Positions 41,921-50,438 of a DNA stretch of 64,000 nucleotides are shown here, one piece after another. The number at the start of each line of letters is the position of its first letter. Positions within the stretch are counted from its first letter, which is position 1. The position numbers were made by a program, and so were the translations under genes. The stretch comes from Leucobacter komagatae (GTDB lineage Bacteria > Actinomycetota > Actinomycetes > Actinomycetales > Microbacteriaceae). Location: positions 3,162,001 through 3,226,000 of the forward strand of contig NZ_VFON01000001.1 of the NCBI RefSeq assembly GCF_006716085.1, read 5' to 3'. The notes below the pieces were generated by a model. That model did no database searches, was not told the origin of the DNA, and saw only the letters and a program-made list of their open reading frames with translations.

Positions 41921-43396
41921 ATGACCGGACTCGGCGCGCTCTTCGCTGCCCTCATCATCGTGGGACTGTTCCGTCGCGCACTGTTTCCCTGGGTGCTTGC
42001 GCTCTCCGCGGCCTTCCCGTACTCGGCGGCGGTCACGATCGCTGGCAACTCGATCATCCCGTTCCACATGGTCGCAGCGATCGCGTGCGCGCTGTTGTTT
42101 TTTGAGGCACCGGAGGAGCGAAGCGGGGCCGCCCGCCCGGGGCTGCCCGCACTCCTCCTCTTTCTGGGGTGGTCGCTGTTTATCACGGTCACCGGCCCGT
42201 TTCTCTTCGCCGGTGAGCCGGTGCTTAACCCGCGTACGGGCATCGACCTCGCGGTTCGTGCGCAAGAGCCGCTGCAGTACACGATTTCGATGTTCGCACA
42301 GGCCGGGTACCTGATCCTCACCGTCGGAGGTGTCCTGTACCTCGCGAGGCGCCAGTTTTCGCTGTGGCTCGCGATGCTGCCATTTGCAGTCGCGACCGGG
42401 CTTGGCGCACTCAACTGGGCGATGGTCAGCGTCGGCTTGACCTGGCCGTCGTGGTTCTTCGACACTTCGCACAACGTGATCTACTCGCACCGCATGCGCG
42501 GCGGGGTCTTTAACGAGCCGTCGCAGTTTGGCGGCTTCGCCGTCGCCGCGGTTGCGCTCTTCGCGGTTGCGGCCGTGCTCACGCGAGGCTGGAGTCGCGG
42601 GGTGCTCGTCGGGCTTGCGGCTCTCGCAGCGCTGAACATCGTGAACTCGGAGGCAGGGACCGCGCTCGGCGGCCTCGCCATCATCCTCGCCATCGGAGCC
42701 GCGACGGCGCTCTGGCGCCTCGTCGCCGCGGGCCGTGGAGCGCCCCTCATTGTGTTCGGGGCGGGCGGCGTCGCGCTCGTGATGCTGCTGGCCGGAGACA
42801 CTGTGCTTTCGTGGGGTGAGAAGATTCTCGGCGGCAAGATCGGCTCCGCTTCCATGGAGGTGAGGTCCTCGAGCGACGCGTTCTCGCTCGAGCTGCTTTG
42901 GCAAACCTGGGGCCTCGGTGTTGGCTTAGGGGCGAACCGCCCATCTTCGTTCGCGACGATGCTGGTGTCGTGCGTCGGGGTTCTCGGCACCGTCGCCTTC
43001 GTCGTCATGATCTTCCAGCTCGTCGCTCGGGCGCGACTGCACCCACTCGGGGCCGCGCCAATCTGGGGCCTGCTCGCGTTTCTCGCGGCAAAAGCCGTCA
43101 GCCTCCCCGACCTCGCAACGCCAGGCATGTGGATCCTGATCGCGGCATGCGCCCAGATCGCGTGGGCGCTCCCCACATCTTCACCCGAAATCACAACGCC
43201 GGATCGCGCGCTCGCGCGGCCGGAGAATGGCACCTCAGATGGACTTGAAAGACACCTTCCGGATCTTGCGGAGGAGGTGGGTGCTGATCCTTACGCTGGC
43301 ATTGGTAGGGGCCGTCGTCGCCCAGGGGGCGACCTTCCTTACGAAGCCTCGGTACGCCGCGACCGCGCAGCTCTTCGTCGCAACCCAGGGGAATGA
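41921..43396 (+). CDS. Polysaccharide polymerase/O-antigen-ligase-like membrane protein
   Basis: Protein of about 491 residues with 11-12 membrane segments and a long extracellular loop between segments in the first half (VSVGLTWPSWFFDTSHNVIYSHRMRGGVFNEPSQFGGF); RGGVFNEPSQFG is the type of loop motif seen in Wzy/WaaL proteins. It probably polymerises the repeat units. The last ~52 residues (from about 43239) are translated from the start of the BY-kinase gene in another frame and look unlike a real protein, so the natural end of the sequence is near 43230. Start ATG 41921; GGAGG is 14 bases ahead, so spacing is loose. Confidence 0.75.
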   Translation: MTGLGALFAALIIVGLFRRALFPWVLALSAAFPYSAAVTIAGNSIIPFHMVAAIACALLFFEAPEERSGAARPGLPALLLFLGWSLFITVTGPFLFAGEPVLNPRTGIDLAVRAQEPLQYTISMFAQAGYLILTVGGVLYLARRQFSLWLAMLPFAVATGLGALNWAMVSVGLTWPSWFFDTSHNVIYSHRMRGGVFNEPSQFGGFAVAAVALFAVAAVLTRGWSRGVLVGLAALAALNIVNSEAGTALGGLAIILAIGAATALWRLVAAGRGAPLIVFGAGGVALVMLLAGDTVLSWGEKILGGKIGSASMEVRSSSDAFSLELLWQTWGLGVGLGANRPSSFATMLVSCVGVLGTVAFVVMIFQLVARARLHPLGAAPIWGLLAFLAAKAVSLPDLATPGMWILIAACAQIAWALPTSSPEITTPDRALARPENGTSDGLERHLPDLAEEVGADPYAGIGRGRRRPGGDLPYEASVRRDRAALRRNPGE

Positions 43397-44678
43397 CTCG
43401 GTTGGTGACCTCAATCAGGGCAACGCGTTCGCGCAGGGCCGCGTTGCGTCGTACGTGACCCTCGCCACGAGCGACCGCATCCTGGCCGAGGTTGGTGATG
43501 AGTTCGGGCTCAGCGTCGAAGAGATGCGCGGCAAGATTTCAGCGGTGAACCCGCCCAATACCGTGCTTATCGACGTTCGCGTCGAGAGCGGCAACGCGGT
43601 GCAGGCCGCGAAGATTGCGAACGGGGTTGCCGAGCGGCTCGTCGAGCTCGTGGCCTCGGTCGAGAACGTCGACGCCATTGGTGGGCAGTCTGCGCCGGTC
43701 GCGCTGACCCAGGTGCAGGAGGCGGCACCGCCTATCGTTCCGTTCGCGCCGAGCATGGTCCGCAACCTCGCGCTCGGAGGGCTGCTCGGTCTCTTGACGG
43801 GCATTTCGGCCGCGCTATTGATTGGTCGCTTCGACACGCGATTGCGAACCCGTGAAGACATCTCCGCGCTGAGCGAGACGAGCGTGCTCGGCGAATTCTC
43901 AGCAGAGCACTCCGCCGCTGGGACGCTCGTGATCAACGACCTTGAGACCTACAGCATTCGAACCGAACGCTACCGGCAGCTGCGCACGCACCTGCAGTTC
44001 ATGAACGTGGACGGCGGGATGCGGAGCATGCTGGTGACCTCGTCGATCCCGGGCGAGGGCAAGAGCACAACTGTCGCGAACCTCGCGATTGTGCTCGCCG
44101 AAAGCGGGGTACGAACCCTGCTCATCGACGCTGACCTCCGGCGGCCGCGCCTCGCGAACATACTCGGCCTCGAGGGCTCGGTCGGGCTCACGACGGTGCT
44201 CTCGGGCAGGGTTGATCTGCATGACGTCGTGCAAACCGTGCCTGTCGGAGCGGGCCTTGACGTACTCACGTCGGGCATGATCCCGCCGAACCCGAGCGAG
44301 ATGCTGGGTTCGGAGAAAATGGAGCGGCTTCTCGCGGCGGCCTCGGGGGAGTACGAGGTCGTACTGCTCGACAGCCCACCGCTGGTGAGCGTGAGTGATC
44401 CCGCAGGCCTGGCGACGCTCGTGAGCGGTGTGCTGCTCGTCGCAAGCGGGGACGGCCGCCTGCACAAAGACCAGTTCAAGCGCTCGCTCGAGCAGCTGCG
44501 GCTCGTGCGCGCGAAACTGTTTGGGCTCGTGCTCAACAACCTTGACCTCGGGCGCGAAGAAGCCCGGTACACCTACGAGACGAGCTACCAGAGCCCCGAC
44601 CCCGACGCTCCGACCCGTTCTGCTGAGCGTCGGAAAAAACGGCGCGCGGTGGCGCAGGCAGGGGGCGCCAGTGTTTAG
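43239..44678 (+). CDS. Wzz-BY-kinase: polysaccharide chain-length regulator and tyrosine autokinase
   Basis: Protein of 479 residues. A Wzz domain (about 1-180) has two membrane segments, at about 14-34 (WVLILTLALVGAVVAQGATF) and about 175-195. The cytoplasmic kinase domain has Walker A SIPGEGKSTTVANLA, Walker A' LLIDADLRRPRL and Walker B VVLLDSPP. The C-terminal tail has a short Tyr cluster, RYTYETSYQ, the usual autophosphorylation target. It controls polymer length and export. ATG 43239 is the start because MDLKDTFRILRRRW matches the family; ATG 43227 is possible. It overlaps the polymerase gene by 158 bases. Confidence 0.9.
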   Translation: MDLKDTFRILRRRWVLILTLALVGAVVAQGATFLTKPRYAATAQLFVATQGNDSVGDLNQGNAFAQGRVASYVTLATSDRILAEVGDEFGLSVEEMRGKISAVNPPNTVLIDVRVESGNAVQAAKIANGVAERLVELVASVENVDAIGGQSAPVALTQVQEAAPPIVPFAPSMVRNLALGGLLGLLTGISAALLIGRFDTRLRTREDISALSETSVLGEFSAEHSAAGTLVINDLETYSIRTERYRQLRTHLQFMNVDGGMRSMLVTSSIPGEGKSTTVANLAIVLAESGVRTLLIDADLRRPRLANILGLEGSVGLTTVLSGRVDLHDVVQTVPVGAGLDVLTSGMIPPNPSEMLGSEKMERLLAAASGEYEVVLLDSPPLVSVSDPAGLATLVSGVLLVASGDGRLHKDQFKRSLEQLRLVRAKLFGLVLNNLDLGREEARYTYETSYQSPDPDAPTRSAERRKKRRAVAQAGGASV

Positions 44679-45252
44679 ATCGCAGATTACCGTCGTGTGT
44701 ACGGCGAACCTCTGTAGGTCGCCGTACATGGAAGCGCGCCTGCGCGAGCAGCTTCGCTCGGTCACCTCGGCGCCCCTGGCCGTGGGCAGCGCCGGCACGC
44801 GGGCGCGGGCGGGCGAGGGGATGGCCAGCGAAACGCTCGGCCTGCTCACTGAGCGCGGGGTGCCCGTCGCAGGCGAGTTTCAAGCGCGTCAGCTGACGAC
44901 TGCAATTGTCGCGGACTCCGACCTTCTGCTCACCGCGAGCCGCGAGCAGCGGGCTCAAGTGCTCGAGATCTCACCGCTCGCGCTGCGGCGTGCGTTCACA
45001 CTGCGCGAGTTCGCGGCGTTGCTCTGCGGGGTACGGCTCGCGCCTGAATCGATTGCCTCTGGCGAATGGCTGGCGCTCGCGACCGCCTACGCGCTCTCGC
45101 GGCGAACGGCGAACGCGCAGCTCGTGAACTCGCCGAGCGCCGACATCGACGACCCTTACGGGCGCGGCGAGGAAGCGTTTGAACGGATGGCATCAGAAGT
45201 CGACGCGAGCATCGCTCTGATTCTGGAGAATCTGGTCAGCGCCGCCAAATAG
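44671..45252 (+). CDS. Low-molecular-weight protein tyrosine phosphatase
   Basis: Phosphatase of 193 residues with the catalytic loop VVCTANLCRSP, where Cys10 is the nucleophile and Arg16 binds phosphate, and the general-acid loop as DIDDPYGRG near the C-terminus. It is a partner of the BY-kinase immediately upstream; such pairs cycle the kinase between phosphorylated states in polysaccharide export. GTG 44671 overlaps the kinase stop by 8 bases. Longer than the usual 150 residues: the C-terminal part, about 90-160, carries an insert rich in Ala/Leu. Confidence 0.88.
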   Translation: MFRSQITVVCTANLCRSPYMEARLREQLRSVTSAPLAVGSAGTRARAGEGMASETLGLLTERGVPVAGEFQARQLTTAIVADSDLLLTASREQRAQVLEISPLALRRAFTLREFAALLCGVRLAPESIASGEWLALATAYALSRRTANAQLVNSPSADIDDPYGRGEEAFERMASEVDASIALILENLVSAAK

Positions 45253-45262
45253 TTGTCAGTTG

Positions 45263-45301
45263 AGGGTCAATACTTGGCTAATGCCGAGTATTGACCCTTT
45301 T
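45263..45301 (+). terminator. Intrinsic terminator after the phosphatase
   Basis: AGGGTCAATACTTGGC and GCCGAGTATTGACCCT form a 16-bp stem (one wobble) with loop TAAT, then TTTTG. Ends the polymerase-kinase-phosphatase operon. Confidence 0.9.
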
Positions 45302-45439
45302 GCTTGCGTGGAGCACCCGGGGCCGTGCGTGCAGGCCGTAATTTCTTGCGTAGTGAGTGGGCGGTGCGTAAGGGATTTCCGTAAGAGTAGTCGGTGCGCT
45401 GCGAGGGAAAACCGGTGCGAATTTGCCTGGTACCGTGCT

Positions 45440-45521
45440 CAATTCTGATGTACACGTAGCCTAATAGGCTAGTATTCTAATGGCGCGGACAGCGCTGAAT
45501 ATTTGAAGCAAGAGAGGCACA
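45440..45521 (+). promoter_or_regulatory. Promoter/operator region of GntR gene 1
   Basis: AGCCT-AAT-AGGCT is a perfect inverted repeat at 45458-45470, followed by AGTATTCTAATGG with a TATTCT -10-like box at 45473-45478. The palindrome sits where a repressor would block the promoter, so GntR 1 may control itself. The rest of the 220 bases after the terminator holds nothing recognisable. Confidence 0.5.
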
Positions 45522-46169
45522 ATGCCGGTACCTACATCGACACAAATTGTGATGCCGCGGCGCCTGCTCCTTCGTGACACGGTTCGCGACAGGCTCCGTG
45601 ATGGAATCATGGATGGGACGTTTGCGCCCGGCGAGGTTCTGAACGACAAGGACCTGCAGGAGTGGCTGGGGGTCTCACGCACTCCGATTCGTGACGCCCT
45701 CAACGAGCTTGCCCGGTCGGGCCTCGTTGAGATGGAGCCGAATCGCTACACGCGGGTGGCAAACCCGAGCGAGGACGAGATTATTCTCGCCATGCAAACA
45801 CTGGGGGTACTGTACGCGGGGGTGATTCAGCTCGCAGTGCCGCGGATGAGTCAGCGGACAGCGGCGTCGATTGCGGGGGGCATCGACAAATTCGCGGACG
45901 CGATTGAGCGCGCCGACCACGACTCCATTCGCAAACTTGGCTTTCCCACGTTCGAGCTCTACGAGCGCGAGTGTGGCAACGCGATCCTCGTGCAGCTCTG
46001 CAGGGAGTCTGTTGACGGGCTCGCGTTCAAGATCCGCGCGAAGCGGGTCCTCGAAGTGACGAACGTCGTCAAACTTGTCGTCGACCTCCGCGAACTCGCG
46101 GAGGCAACGCGTGAGCAAGACGCTGACCGCGCGGTTGCGGCATCGAACGGGGTGTTCCAGCTCGCCTAA
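45522..46169 (+). CDS. GntR-family transcriptional regulator 1
   Basis: FadR-type regulator of 215 residues. The winged helix is at about 15-80: [52 protein letters not shown]. The C-terminal effector domain is helical and lacks the His/Asp metal ligands of classical FCD domains. AAGCAAGAGAGG precedes the ATG. It is paralogous to the convergent regulator at 46228, both having the DALN-LA--GLV and TLGVL--GVI-L--P patterns. Lying within the exopolysaccharide region, it probably controls neighbouring promoters. Confidence 0.88.
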   Translation: MPVPTSTQIVMPRRLLLRDTVRDRLRDGIMDGTFAPGEVLNDKDLQEWLGVSRTPIRDALNELARSGLVEMEPNRYTRVANPSEDEIILAMQTLGVLYAGVIQLAVPRMSQRTAASIAGGIDKFADAIERADHDSIRKLGFPTFELYERECGNAILVQLCRESVDGLAFKIRAKRVLEVTNVVKLVVDLRELAEATREQDADRAVAASNGVFQLA

Positions 46170-46186
46170 CGGGCGTGACCAAGCGA

Positions 46187-46224
46187 AACGGCCGGGTCGA
46201 CACATCAGTGTCTACCCGGCCGTT
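46187..46224. terminator. Bidirectional terminator between the convergent GntR genes
   Basis: AACGGCCGGGT and ACCCGGCCGTT flank an inner GACAC/GTGTC pairing around ATCA, giving about 16 pairs with one mismatch. Its right arm ends four bases before the stop of the minus-strand GntR gene. Confidence 0.85.
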
Positions 46225-46227
46225 CTG

Positions 46228-46908
46228 CTAGGCGCCGCTTGGCATGCGCCCTACATCTGCGGGAAGGTGGTGCAGCTGTTTCACCGCCGCCTCGGCGGCG
46301 TGCGCGTCGCGCGACTCAATGGCCGCCCGGAGTAGGGACCAGCACTCCGAAGCGCCCACCCAGTGCGGGGTGCGTTGCTGCGCAGCGACCCGGGCGCGGT
46401 ACAGCAGTGGGGTGAGCGCGGAGCGAGTGCGGTGTTCGAGCACCCGATTGGGGCAGCGGTCGAGGAGGTAGGTGAATACCAGGTGTACGGCGGCCGTGTG
46501 CGCGTAGAGGTCGCGGCTGACCACGTGCTGCTGGGCGTCGGCAACTCTCGCATCGAGTGCACCCAACTGTTCGTCGTCGAGCGCCGGCAGCGTGAGTCGG
46601 ATGACCCCGCCCATGAGCACCCCGAGGGTCTCGAGTGAGTCTTCGCCCTCGCCCGGGTCGGCGGAGATGACCGAGGTGTGGCTCTGCGCGCGGATGTCAA
46701 CAAGACCCTCGGTTGCGAGCGCGTTGAGTGCGTCGCGGATGGGGGTGCGGGAGGTTCCGAGCCACTCCTGCAGGGCCCGGTGGTCGAGGCGCTCACCGGC
46801 GCGGAAGTCTCCTCGAAGAATCGCGGCGCGGATCGAGTCTTGCGCGCGATCTTTCAAGAGTCGCCGACCTGGCAACCTGGGGGGAGTGAGGAGTTGTACG
46901 AGGGGCAT
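46228..46908 (-). CDS. GntR-family transcriptional regulator 2
   Basis: Paralogue of GntR 1, 226 residues from ATG 46908 (GAAAGG nine bases upstream; an in-frame TTG at 46938 is an alternative). Helix-turn-helix residues about 17-75 contain LLKDRAQDSIRAAILRGDFR and LDHRALQEWLGTSRTPIRDALNALATEGLVDI. The C-terminal half is helical with several His and Ala residues and again lacks a clear FCD metal site. The promoter, about 45 bases upstream, has the 11-mer TGATATATTAG shared with the LCP/GT4 promoter. Confidence 0.87.
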   Translation of the reverse strand: MPLVQLLTPPRLPGRRLLKDRAQDSIRAAILRGDFRAGERLDHRALQEWLGTSRTPIRDALNALATEGLVDIRAQSHTSVISADPGEGEDSLETLGVLMGGVIRLTLPALDDEQLGALDARVADAQQHVVSRDLYAHTAAVHLVFTYLLDRCPNRVLEHRTRSALTPLLYRARVAAQQRTPHWVGASECWSLLRAAIESRDAHAAEAAVKQLHHLPADVGRMPSGA

Positions 46909-46939
46909 TGGGGGCAGCCTTTCGAGCAGCGGGGGCAAT

Positions 46940-46985
46940 ACTACAGTTCACTAATATATCAGCATTATTCGATACTGGAGTTTTC
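46940..46985 (-). promoter_or_regulatory. AT-rich promoter of GntR gene 2
   Basis: Contains TGATATATTAG on the minus strand (plus-strand 46951-46961) and GTAGTATTG closer to the gene. On the plus strand ATATATCAGCATTAT parallels ATATATTAGCATTGT at 37276-37290, which differs at two positions. Confidence 0.5.
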
Positions 46986-47032
46986 CTGTGTGGTTTCGCT
47001 GTATTTGCCTGCCCAGCACTCGGGGGCTGTCG

Positions 47033-49108
47033 CTACGGTTCGATGAGCTCCTCGGTGATAAAGGCCTCCTCGATGACCGGCTTCAGTCGCTTGGCGAACT
47101 GTCCGGTGACGTGCACCCGGTCGCCCTTCGTGAGGAGCGATTCGCTCAGGGGCGGGCACATTCCGCGCACGCAGAACCAGTCGGTTGCCGAGAAGAATGC
47201 CGCCCCAGAATCCTTGGCCACCTGCCGCTCGAGGTCACCGAAGAACTCGTGCGGCTTGCTCACGCAGCCCTCTGGCCCGGTGAGGGGCGTGTAGCACTCC
47301 TGGATGTCCTTATCGACGGGCGGCGGGGTCATGATCGCGAACTTGGCACCGGTTGTGATCTGAGCGAGCTGCTTGTCGGCGCCCGGCCCTGCCCCCACAA
47401 CGATCACCAGGTCAGCGTCGAGCGAGTTCGCTGCGTCGACGACCTCGGCAGCGCGCGGCTTGCAGTCGGCGTCGAGCGTCTCGCCCTGCGGTAGGTCTTC
47501 CTCGGTGACGAATGGGCAACCGGTCTTGGAAGCGACGACAAAGCGCCAGTCTGAGCGCTCCTCGAAAATCGACCTGAGCGGCACCGCCATCCCGACCGAG
47601 TGTGAGTTGCCGGCGAGGATAGCGGTTTTCGTGCCCTCGGGGTTACCCCACGTGCACTTCTCGGGATCAAACGGCGACGTTGCGACGCACTCGGCGATCT
47701 CGGTCGCGGTGAAGTTTGCCTCGGCAGACGCGAGCGTGTCGTCGACGGAGGGAGACACCGCGTCCCAGTTGGTCGCGCCGAGCGCTTCGGTGAGTTCCGC
47801 GCGAAGCGTGTCGATCTCGGTCACGGGGCCGTCGGCCGGGGGCGCTTCGTCGCCGCTCTCCACGGGGCTCGCGATGGTCTGTGCGGCGATCCTGTCGGCA
47901 TCCGCGGCCGCGCGCGAATCGTTGGCGGTCCACAGGAATGCGTTCGCGACGACGAGCGCGGTGAGCGATGAGGCCACGACCACTTTGCGGCTTACCCACG
48001 GGTCGCGCTTCGCGGAACCGCGAGGCCGCAGCCGGAACTTCCGCATCGGGTCTTCCCAGAGGTGGAACGACCCGATCGAAAGTACCGCCGTGAGGCCGAC
48101 CGTCCAGATGAGCTTCTTGGGGCCCTCGCCGGGAAGCGTTTGCGCGAAGATGATGACGGGGAAGTGCCAGAGGTAGAGCGAGTACGAGATCTTGCCGATG
48201 TACAGCGCCACGGGGTTCGTGAGGATCGCGCTCGAACGGGCGTCGCTGCCGGTGCCCGCGAGGATGACGAGCGCCGTCGCGACGGTCGGAGCGAGTGCCC
48301 AGGGGCCGGGGAACGGGAGTGCCGGGGTGATGAGCACGACGCTCGCGAGGATGCCGAGGAGGCCCGTGTGCAGCATGAGCTTCCTCGCGAGCGCGGGGAT
48401 GGCGAGGGCGTTCGTAGCGAAGATCGCGAGGAGCGCACCGATGCCGAGCTCCCACGCACGCGAGAGCGTCGAGTAGTAGGCCCAGGTTGGGGCGGTCGGC
48501 GTCTCGAACATTGCCCACGCGAACGAGGCGGCGACGACGACGCCGATCGTGAGGCCGAGTCGAAGCCTGCGCTGACTCTCGGTGAGCGCGTCGCCGCCCC
48601 TCCTCGTGATGAAGGTGAGGGCGAGCAGGATGAGCCATGGCCAGACGAAGTAGAACTGCTCTTCAACGGAGAGTGACCAGAAGTGTCGTAGCGGCGACAC
48701 CGGGAGCCCCGCCTGGAAGTAGTCCGCGCCCGTTGCTGCGAAATTCCAGTTCGCCGCGAAAAGGCTCGTCCAGACCGCGTCGACCACGGTGCTGCGGAAT
48801 CGGCCCTGGTTGAACAAGAGCGCGGCAAACCCGACGGTCGTGACGATCACGAGCATTGCCGCGGGCAGGATGCGGCGTACGCGGGCCATGTAGAAGCCCC
48901 TGAAGGAGACCGTGGCGCTCCGGTCGTACTCGCGGATCAGCATGCCCGTGATCAGGAAGCCGGAGATGACGAAGAAGACGTCGACGCCGACGAAGCCGCC
49001 GGTGGGCCACTCGGTGAAGTGGTTGAGCAGCACCGCGATCACCGCGACGGCTCGTAGCCCCTGAATGTCTCCGCGGAAGTGCTTCCGGGCGGCAGATTTC
49101 CTCGCCAT
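47033..49108 (-). CDS. OafA/YrhL-type acyltransferase with C-terminal SGNH domain
   Basis: Membrane O-acyltransferase of 691 residues. About ten membrane helices of the Acyl_transf_3 domain occupy residues 1-350, opening with FRGDIQGLRAVAVIAVLLNH, which carries the Arg before helix 1, and VGVDVFFVISGFLI; a further helix at about 375-395 leads to an external SGNH domain (about 430-690). The Ser block reads LAGNSHSVGMAVP, Asn replacing the usual Asp before Ser, and the C-terminal block is GDRVHVTGQFA with Asp and His. It probably acetylates the exopolysaccharide or wall sugars. Start ATG 49108 has GAGGGG five bases ahead. Divergent from the next glycosyltransferase. Confidence 0.9.
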   Translation of the reverse strand: MARKSAARKHFRGDIQGLRAVAVIAVLLNHFTEWPTGGFVGVDVFFVISGFLITGMLIREYDRSATVSFRGFYMARVRRILPAAMLVIVTTVGFAALLFNQGRFRSTVVDAVWTSLFAANWNFAATGADYFQAGLPVSPLRHFWSLSVEEQFYFVWPWLILLALTFITRRGGDALTESQRRLRLGLTIGVVVAASFAWAMFETPTAPTWAYYSTLSRAWELGIGALLAIFATNALAIPALARKLMLHTGLLGILASVVLITPALPFPGPWALAPTVATALVILAGTGSDARSSAILTNPVALYIGKISYSLYLWHFPVIIFAQTLPGEGPKKLIWTVGLTAVLSIGSFHLWEDPMRKFRLRPRGSAKRDPWVSRKVVVASSLTALVVANAFLWTANDSRAAADADRIAAQTIASPVESGDEAPPADGPVTEIDTLRAELTEALGATNWDAVSPSVDDTLASAEANFTATEIAECVATSPFDPEKCTWGNPEGTKTAILAGNSHSVGMAVPLRSIFEERSDWRFVVASKTGCPFVTEEDLPQGETLDADCKPRAAEVVDAANSLDADLVIVVGAGPGADKQLAQITTGAKFAIMTPPPVDKDIQECYTPLTGPEGCVSKPHEFFGDLERQVAKDSGAAFFSATDWFCVRGMCPPLSESLLTKGDRVHVTGQFAKRLKPVIEEAFITEELIEP

Positions 49109-49296
49109 GTGTCCCCTCGATCGAATATGCCGCATTCGTTGTCTAGAGGAATGTCAGTTCCACGTCCGTGTCAGCAATTTGAAGTGCGATTTTGCAGTAA
49201 CTCAAATATCAGGATACCGTATCTACCGGCCTAAGTGAATTTTAGTGTTCTAATATTTTAGATAACGTGTAGTGCGTGCGACTGACGGAGGGCAAG
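49109..49296. promoter_or_regulatory. Divergent AT-rich promoter region, acyltransferase/glycosyltransferase
   Basis: The 49195-49265 segment is AT-rich and includes CTAATATTTTAG (49250-49261), which resembles CTAATATATCAG at 46951-46962, and AAATATCAGGATAC at 49204-49217. Probable promoters for both genes lie here. Confidence 0.45.
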
Positions 49297-50394
49297 TTGG
49301 CTGGTCTGATCGTCCATGAGTGGATCGAGCGAGTCGGCGGCGCCGAAAAGGTGCTCGACGCGTTTGTCGACGAGTTCCCCGACTCCGACCTCTTCTGCCT
49401 CTGGAACGACGCCCCCGGCCGCTACCGCCAGCGCGTCACCGAGAGCAAGCTCTCTCGGGGTCCGCTCCGTGGGCGGAAAGCGCTCGCGACGCCGTTCATG
49501 CCGCGCGTGTGGAAGAACCTGCAGAACGACAGCTACGACTGGATGCTCGTCAGCTCGCACCTCTTCGCTCACCAGGCGCACCTGCCGGGGCTCGACCCCG
49601 ACCGGAAGTTCGTCTACGCTCACACGCCGGCGCGCTATCTCTGGGAGCCGGAGCTCGACGCCCGCGGTGACTTGATGGCCGTGCGCGCGGTCGCTCCGGT
49701 GCTGCGCGCGATCGATGCCAAGTCTGCCCACAACCACCGCAACGTTGCCGCGAACAGCGGCTTCGTGCGCGATCGCATTGAGCGGACCTGGGACGTCGAA
49801 GCGCAGGTCATCCACCCGCCCGTCGATGTCGAGCGACTCCAGGCCGTCCCTGACTGGCGTGACGAGCTGACCGTTGCCGACGCCGCGGTCATTGAGTCGC
49901 TTCCCGACGCCTACATCCTCGGCGCCTCGAGGTTCGTGCCGTACAAGTCGCTCGACGTCGTGATCGCGGCCGGCGCGGCGGCCGGGATCCCCGTCGTGAT
50001 CGCCGGCGGCGGGCCCGATGAGGATCGCCTGCAGGCTGTTGCGGCCGATAGCGGCGCCGACGTGCGCTTCGTGATTCGGCCCTCAGACGAGCTGCTGGCC
50101 GCGCTCATGCAGCACGCGACGGCGTATGTCTTTCCCCCCGTCGAAGATTTCGGCATCATGCCCGTCGAAGCGATGGCGCTCGGCACACCGGTGGTGGTGA
50201 ACGGAGCAGGAGGCGCCTCCGAGTCCCTCGCCGAGGGCAAGTCTGGCGTGACCCTCTCGGACTTCTCAGGTCGCAGCCTTTCCGAGGCTGTGTCGACCGC
50301 GGCGCAGCTCGACTCCGAGGCGTGCCGCACTCAGGCCCAAGCGTTCAGCGAAGACCGCTTCCAGCGAGAGATCCGCGCCTGGATGTCGCTCTAA
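49297..50394 (+). CDS. Glycosyltransferase family 4 (mannosyltransferase-like)
   Basis: GT-B enzyme of 365 residues. The start LIVHEWIERVGGAEKVLDAF, the acceptor-domain FVYAHTPARYLWEP, the donor-domain LGASRFVPYKSLDVVIAA and the Glu motif PPVEDFGIMPVEAMALGTPVV fit the GT4 group of exopolysaccharide transferases. TTG 49297 is my start because GGAGG lies five bases before it; GTG 49276 would add seven residues with no binding site. Upstream gene is divergent, and the lipoprotein and sugar-transferase genes follow in the same direction. Confidence 0.88.
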   Translation: MAGLIVHEWIERVGGAEKVLDAFVDEFPDSDLFCLWNDAPGRYRQRVTESKLSRGPLRGRKALATPFMPRVWKNLQNDSYDWMLVSSHLFAHQAHLPGLDPDRKFVYAHTPARYLWEPELDARGDLMAVRAVAPVLRAIDAKSAHNHRNVAANSGFVRDRIERTWDVEAQVIHPPVDVERLQAVPDWRDELTVADAAVIESLPDAYILGASRFVPYKSLDVVIAAGAAAGIPVVIAGGGPDEDRLQAVAADSGADVRFVIRPSDELLAALMQHATAYVFPPVEDFGIMPVEAMALGTPVVVNGAGGASESLAEGKSGVTLSDFSGRSLSEAVSTAAQLDSEACRTQAQAFSEDRFQREIRAWMSL

Positions 50395-50438
50395 ACCCGC
50401 TTGTTTCAACCATCACTATCAGCATCACGGAGAACACC

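Noticed and set aside
41921..43396. Polymerase gene as a pseudogene because of the overlap
   Set aside because: All membrane segments and the conserved loop are intact; only the tail is odd, so I keep it as a gene with an uncertain end.
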